Source of the DNA: Prolixibacteraceae bacterium
GTDB lineage: Bacteria > Bacteroidota > Bacteroidia > Bacteroidales > Prolixibacteraceae
Direction of reading: 5' to 3'
DNA length: 10,296 nt
Assembly: GCA_016930735.1 (NCBI GenBank)
Contig: JAFGGF010000177.1
Span: 1-10,296 of the forward strand
Shown here: positions 6,838 through 10,296 of the stretch, one piece after another
Position numbering within the stretch: the stretch's first letter is position 1
Layout: the number at the start of each line of letters is the position of its first letter
The notes under the pieces: model-generated
The model's input: only the letters and a program-made list of their open reading frames with translations
What the model was told of the DNA's origin: nothing
Database searches by the model: none
Translations under genes and position numbers: made by a program

Positions 6838-7789
6838 ATACCTTATTTATCATTTCTTCATATTCGGTTTTACAATTGCTGAGGTAAGTAATTCCACCAC
6901 CGCTTTTATAAACAAGTTGATTATTTTGTTTTTCAATATAACGGATTAGGACACAACTGTCAAGATTCTGCCCGTCGAAGTAACCAAAAATTCCGGTGTA
7001 AAAACCTCTTTTATAGCCTTCTGCCTTTTGAATAATTTCAACTGTTTTGGGTTTTGGCGCCCCACTAATTGATCCGGCTGGTAAAAGGCAGAAAATAATG
7101 TCCCCGATATTTTCCAAATAATCAGCCGGTAATTTTCCGGTAATTTGGGAACTCATTTGTAACAACCTGCCCCGGTTGGTTTTTATTTCATCGATATAGC
7201 GGAATTTGTCAACCCTAACATCATCGGCTACCATGCTCAAGTCGTTGCGTATCAAATCAACAATGGTATTGTGCTCGGCCAGCTCTTTTTTATCGTTTTT
7301 CAGGACCACCCTTGCATTGGGAATTTCAGCATCAATGGTACCTTTCATCGGGTAGGAGGAAATCCTGCCTTTTTTTATCCGGATAAAAATCTCAGGTGAA
7401 AAACAAACAAACTGATCTTTCAGAAATATTTTATATAAAGCCTTTCCCGAATAAAAAATTTCTTCCAGTGAAAGTTCGGTATTTACAAGGGTAGGTTTTG
7501 TGTAATTTAAGAGAAAGGAATCACCAAAATGAATGTGTTCCTGGATCAGGTCAAAGCCTTTTTTATATTCTTTAAATGAAGCAGGTTCAATTTCCCATTT
7601 ACCGACCGGAAGTTTCTTTTTTTTAGCGAAATTTCCGGAAAATGGTGTTTGCCAGAGTAATTTATCCGTATCATCAGGATAAAAAATCAACGGACTTTTT
7701 TGTTCAAAATCGATCAGGAAAACAAAAGGCTGTTTTTGTTTTCCGAGTAAGTTCATTTGAGCAATAATGTCCCGGTTCTTTTTATTCAT
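6821..7789 (-). CDS. pabB: Aminodeoxychorismate synthase component I
   Basis: This 322-residue chorismate-binding enzyme forms 4-amino-4-deoxychorismate using ammonia from a PabA/TrpG-type glutaminase that is not in this window. The decisive mark is YPMKGTID (146-153): the Lys149 of P-x-K-G-T is the nucleophile that separates PabB from anthranilate synthase, which has Ala there. Further signatures are AEHNTIVDLIRNDL (171-184), LLPAGSISGAPKPKTVEII and the C-terminal YKSGGGITYLS...EYEEM. The N-terminal half is about 130 residues shorter than in E. coli PabB (453 residues), as in many Bacteroidota. The ATG at 7789 gives the longest frame, but Met12 (7756) is a plausible start: a promoter-like TATCTTTG lies only 5 bases ahead of 7789, and MNLLGKQKQPFVFLIDF looks like the usual family opening. 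The gene leads a two-gene operon with pabC. Confidence 0.9.
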   Translation of the reverse strand: MNKKNRDIIAQMNLLGKQKQPFVFLIDFEQKSPLIFYPDDTDKLLWQTPFSGNFAKKKKLPVGKWEIEPASFKEYKKGFDLIQEHIHFGDSFLLNYTKPTLVNTELSLEEIFYSGKALYKIFLKDQFVCFSPEIFIRIKKGRISSYPMKGTIDAEIPNARVVLKNDKKELAEHNTIVDLIRNDLSMVADDVRVDKFRYIDEIKTNRGRLLQMSSQITGKLPADYLENIGDIIFCLLPAGSISGAPKPKTVEIIQKAEGYKRGFYTGIFGYFDGQNLDSCVLIRYIEKQNNQLVYKSGGGITYLSNCKTEYEEMINKVYVPFA

Positions 7790-7794
7790 TGCGT

Positions 7795-7802
7795 CAAAGA
7801 TA
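7795..7802 (-). promoter_or_regulatory. Possible -7 promoter box for pabBC
   Basis: Read on the minus strand this is TATCTTTG, a full match to the Bacteroidota -7 consensus TAnnTTTG. It ends 5 bases before the ATG at 7789, so transcription would start at or near that codon, giving a leaderless message or favouring the internal Met codon at 7756. No TTTG is seen at the expected -33 distance; the nearest is a TTG about 28 bases upstream of the box. An 8-base match with four A/T-biased fixed positions can arise by chance. Confidence 0.35.
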
Positions 7803-7878
7803 GAACCTTTTTATGAAAGCGGATGTTTTACAATTTACCCCGGATAATTTTATTATTTTTACGTCAAATCGGATAAAA

Positions 7879-8544
7879 ATGGACGTTGGGAAGAATTTGC
7901 TCAAATTAAAAAACCGGCTCCCTGAAAATGTAAAACTGGTTGCTGTTTCAAAAACCAAACCTGTTGAAATTATTATGGAAGCATACAATACAGGGCACCG
8001 GATTTTTGGGGAAAACAAGGTTCAGGATATGACAGCCAAATACGAAAAGCTTCCAAAAGATATTCAATGGCATTTTATCGGGCATTTACAAACCAATAAA
8101 GTTAGATTTATTGCTCCTTTTGTTACATTGATTCATGCGGTCGATTCGTTAAAACTTTTAATGAATATTAATAAAGAGGCAGAAAAAAACAATCGGATTA
8201 TTCCCTGCCTGATGCAGTTTCATATTGCCACAGAATCGACAAAATTCGGGATGGATTTGGAAGAAGCAAAACAATTGCTGGAATCGGAGGAATACAGGCA
8301 AATGAAAAATATCCGACTTGCAGGTGTGATGGGAATGGCTACCTTTACAGATGATATAAATCAGCAAAAACAGGAGTTTGGTATGTTAAAAAATATTTTT
8401 GATGTGCTGAAAAGTAATTATTTTGCAGGCTCTCCCGGGTTCATTGAAATTTCGATGGGAATGTCGGACGACTGGCAGGTGGCAATAGAGCAGGGGAGTA
8501 CAATGGTGCGTATCGGAAGTAGTATTTTTGGCGCATGGAATTAA
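7879..8544 (+). CDS. yggS: YggS/PROSC-family PLP-binding homeostasis protein
   Basis: This 221-residue protein is a single-domain, alanine-racemase-like barrel that binds pyridoxal phosphate and buffers PLP levels in the cytoplasm, without known catalysis. Motifs seen are KLVAVSKTKP (Lys25 as PLP lysine), GHRIFGENKVQDM, WHFIGHLQTNKV, STKFGM, AGVMGMATFTDD and the C-terminal EISMGMSDDWQVAIEQG and MVRIGSSIFG. An earlier in-frame ATG at 7813 would add 22 residues (MKADVLQFTPDN...) that do not look like the family and would fill most of the gap to divergent pabB; the ATG at 7879 gives MDVGKNLLKLKNRLPENV, the normal opening and a normal length. The 5' flank is A/T-rich with no Shine-Dalgarno. The gene is divergent from pabB. 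Its nearest downstream neighbour is 124 bases away, so co-transcription is uncertain. Confidence 0.92.
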   Translation: MDVGKNLLKLKNRLPENVKLVAVSKTKPVEIIMEAYNTGHRIFGENKVQDMTAKYEKLPKDIQWHFIGHLQTNKVRFIAPFVTLIHAVDSLKLLMNINKEAEKNNRIIPCLMQFHIATESTKFGMDLEEAKQLLESEEYRQMKNIRLAGVMGMATFTDDINQQKQEFGMLKNIFDVLKSNYFAGSPGFIEISMGMSDDWQVAIEQGSTMVRIGSSIFGAWN

Positions 8545-8668
8545 TTGGATGATTGATGTTAGATATTGAATGTGAATGATAATTTAAAACCAACCAGACA
8601 ACATGATAACTTGAGAACCTGTTAACAATAAAAGAAACTATAAAGCTGAAATAACTAAAACTTTTATA
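8545..8668. other. Intergenic spacer, no supported element
   Basis: This A/T-rich 124-base gap lies between yggS and the DHOD-like gene. I looked for a hairpin followed by T residues, a TAnnTTTG box and tRNA-like arms, and found none. The bases directly before the next start (AAACTTTTATAATGG) are A/T-rich, in keeping with Bacteroidota starts. Confidence 0.6.
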
Positions 8669-9655
8669 ATGGCAAATCTGGAAACGACTTATCTCGGATT
8701 AAAACTTAAAAATCCTTTGGTAATAGCAAGCTCTGGGCTTACCGGCTCGGTTGAAAAAATAAAAGAACTGGAAAATGCGGGTGCCGGTGCGGTGGTTTTA
8801 AAATCAATTTTTGAAGAACAGATCAATAATGAAGTTGGCTACCTGCTGGAAAAGGATCAGCAAAACAGAGACTATCCCGAAGCTGCCGATTACATTAAAA
8901 ATTATATACGCGATAATTCGGTTACAACTCATCTCGAATTACTCAAAAAAGTAAAGGAAAATGTAAATATTCCTGTAATTGCAAGCATCAACTGTGTTTC
9001 ATCGGATGAGTGGCTGACCTTTGCCAAAGATTTTGAGGAAGCTGGGGCAGATGCGCTGGAACTGAATGTTTTTTATGTGCCCACCGACCGGTATCAAAAA
9101 CCGGGGCAGGTTGAACAACTTTACCTCGATATCCTGAACGGAGTTAAAAAACAGGTTTCAATCCCGGTATCGGTAAAAATTGGGGTTTATTTTTCGAATG
9201 TTGTGGCGATGGCAGAAAAGCTGAAAGCTGCCGGTGCAAAAGGAGTTGTAATGTTTAACCGCTTTTATGAACCTGATATTAACCTCGAAAAACTGGAACT
9301 GGTTTCTTCCGAAATATTAAGTTCTCCGTCTGACCTGCGGCGTTCGCTCCGCTGGACCGGGTTGGTTTCGTCGGAAGTTGCAGGATTGGATATTGCTGCT
9401 TCAACAGGCATCCACGATGCCGATGCTGTTGTAAAACAATTGCTTGCCGGTGCTCAGGTTACCCAGCTTTGTTCCACAGTCTATAAAAACGGCACTGGTG
9501 TAATTGCCCGGATTCTGGGAGGAATTGAGGAGTTTATGAAAAAATGGAATTTTAAAAATCTCGACGATTTCCGCGGGCGGCTTTCTTACAAAAACATCCA
9601 GTATCCGATGATGTACGAGCGTTCGCAGTTTATGAAATACTTTTCGAACCGGTAA
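8669..9655 (+). CDS. Dihydroorotate dehydrogenase-like flavoprotein (PyrD paralogue of uncertain substrate)
   Basis: This 328-residue protein is a TIM-barrel FMN enzyme of the DHOD superfamily: TTYLGLKLKNPLVIASSGLTG at the N-terminus, AGAGAVVLKSIFEEQI, IPVIASINC, AGADALELN (to Asn133), SIPVSVKIG (Lys170), GVVMFNRFYEPD (Asn197) and ASTGIHDADAVVKQLLAGA (Ser245-Gly247, flavin phosphate side). True DHODs have NLSCPN (class 1) or NVSSPN (class 2) after that Asn, with Cys or Ser as the base; here the sequence is NVFYVPTD, placing Tyr136 at that position. As I recall, the related family often annotated 'dihydroorotate dehydrogenase-like' shares this ELNxxYxPTD form and an FERxxxMK ending (here YERSQFMK). 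I therefore would not call it pyrD. No pyrimidine genes or PyrK-type partner are in the window. The ATG at 8669 gives the usual family opening. Confidence 0.85.
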   Translation: MANLETTYLGLKLKNPLVIASSGLTGSVEKIKELENAGAGAVVLKSIFEEQINNEVGYLLEKDQQNRDYPEAADYIKNYIRDNSVTTHLELLKKVKENVNIPVIASINCVSSDEWLTFAKDFEEAGADALELNVFYVPTDRYQKPGQVEQLYLDILNGVKKQVSIPVSVKIGVYFSNVVAMAEKLKAAGAKGVVMFNRFYEPDINLEKLELVSSEILSSPSDLRRSLRWTGLVSSEVAGLDIAASTGIHDADAVVKQLLAGAQVTQLCSTVYKNGTGVIARILGGIEEFMKKWNFKNLDDFRGRLSYKNIQYPMMYERSQFMKYFSNR

Positions 9656-9735
9656 AATTTATTATTGGCAGGACTTCACTTAAAGAAGTACAAAGATCAG
9701 AAAATATCTTATTCCTGCGAAAACAGAAATAAATC

Positions 9736-10296
9736 TTAATCCAGCGGTTTAAACGGGAACAACCTTTTGATATTTTCTTTGGGTAGTTTAATTATCATCG
9801 AAAGGGATGAGTTAAAAGTGAGCCGGTCAAGGTTGGTTGTTGATCCAAGGCCTGCAGAAAAAACAAACTGAAACGATTGGTTGTTAAAGCCGGCGGATCC
9901 TCCTACATTGTGGATGTTGTCGCTCAGGTTATTTAACAGGAAAACCGAATAAAGGAATTTTTTCCCGGTAACTTTTAATTCACTTTTTGTCTGGAACAAA
10001 CCATTTTCAAGATAAAGAACAAATTGCGGGTTAATGATTTTTGAACGCGATAAAATCCCGTTGCTTTTCCGGCTTGCCCGTGTCGAAAAATGAACCACAA
10101 TTTTGTAGGGAGATTTTGAAGAAATTATTTTATCATCTTTTTTTAGCTGGAAGCCGTAATAGCCTGAAATTCCCGCCCTGACATTTCCTTTTACCACAAG
10201 TACGCTTCCTCCGAATTTATACAGGTCGGATCGTAAGTATGCTTTCCCGGGATTGTTCTGGTAATACTCAAATGAATTCCTCCATTCATCAAATCC
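9736..10296 (-). CDS. Unrecognised beta-rich protein, C-terminal part (5' end outside window)
   Basis: The minus-strand frame is open from the right edge to the TAA at 9736-9738, giving 186 visible residues. The GTG at 10197 is not a likely start, because the same frame continues upstream to base 10296 (GFDEWRNSFEYYQNNPGKAY, then LRSDLYKFGGSVL) without a stop. The sequence has many short alternating polar/hydrophobic stretches (VRAGISGYYGFQL, PYKIVVHFSTRAS, PQFVLYLENGLFQT, FLYSVFLLNN, SFQFVFSAGLGS, LTFNSSLSMIIKLP), which suggests the last strands of an outer-membrane-type beta barrel. The end, RLFPFKPLD, is not a type IX sorting domain and lacks a terminal aromatic residue. I do not recognise the family. 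It is convergent with the DHOD-like gene across an 80-base gap with no clear terminator. Confidence 0.7.
   Translation of the reverse strand, partial: GFDEWRNSFEYYQNNPGKAYLRSDLYKFGGSVLVVKGNVRAGISGYYGFQLKKDDKIISSKSPYKIVVHFSTRASRKSNGILSRSKIINPQFVLYLENGLFQTKSELKVTGKKFLYSVFLLNNLSDNIHNVGGSAGFNNQSFQFVFSAGLGSTTNLDRLTFNSSLSMIIKLPKENIKRLFPFKPLD

Noticed and set aside
7813..7878. 22-codon upstream extension of yggS
   Set aside because: The added residues do not resemble the family opening, and they would occupy most of the divergent gap with pabB; the ATG at 7879 gives the normal length.
9667..9718. Inverted repeat GCAGGA/TCCTGC between the convergent genes
   Set aside because: It has only six paired bases across a loop of about 40 bases and no T tract; this is expected by chance and not a terminator.
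10195..10197. GTG start for the right-edge gene
   Set aside because: The frame remains open for 33 more codons to the window edge with similar composition, so this is an internal Val codon.
1..10296. CRISPR array, tRNA, rRNA, insertion sequence or riboswitch
   Set aside because: The only repeats are protein-coding modules. The intergenic gaps are 4 to about 124 bases and show no tRNA-like arms, terminal inverted repeats with a transposase, or conserved riboswitch core.

Overview
The window looks like a piece of chromosome from a free-living or sediment-type member of the Bacteroidota. Three things suggest this: start codons lack clear Shine-Dalgarno sequences, the one clear promoter-like box (TATCTTTG ahead of pabB) fits the Bacteroidota -7 consensus TAnnTTTG, and the gene set (repeat-rich 'tail fiber domain' protein with an S74 C-terminus, short PabB followed by a small PabC, dihydroorotate dehydrogenase-like protein) is typical of that phylum. 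The lineage within the phylum cannot be fixed from the sequence. Nothing points to a prophage: no capsid, terminase, integrase, lysis or tRNA/att sequence is present.

Layout. 1-3759 (+) is the 3' part of a very large repetitive fibre-like gene, open at the left edge, built from 58-residue modules, VGIG-type modules, 28-residue connectors and Gly/Tyr-rich repeats. It ends in an intramolecular-chaperone autoprotease domain (Peptidase_S74) and a coiled coil. A strong intrinsic terminator follows at 3778-3817. 3849-6233 (+) encodes a membrane-anchored GH20 beta-N-acetylhexosaminidase with an extra beta-rich domain spliced into its catalytic barrel. Four bases beyond its stop, a convergent two-gene operon is read on the minus strand (7789 to 6238): pabB, then pabC with a 17-base overlap. 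These two make 4-aminobenzoate for folate from chorismate. Divergent from pabB is a YggS/PROSC-type PLP-binding protein (7879-8544, +). It is followed after a 124-base gap by a dihydroorotate dehydrogenase-like flavoprotein (8669-9655, +) with Tyr at the usual catalytic Cys/Ser position. The right edge holds the C-terminal part of an unrecognised beta-rich protein on the minus strand (9736-10296), convergent with the previous gene.

The genes do not form one pathway. pabB and pabC work together; the hexosaminidase probably trims amino-sugar polymers in the periplasm; YggS is a PLP-homeostasis protein; the fibre is probably a surface or secreted trimeric structure. The observations most worth following are the chromosomal S74 fibre with DNA repeats that could recombine in frame, the domain inserted in the GH20 barrel, and the DHOD-like enzyme without its classical base.
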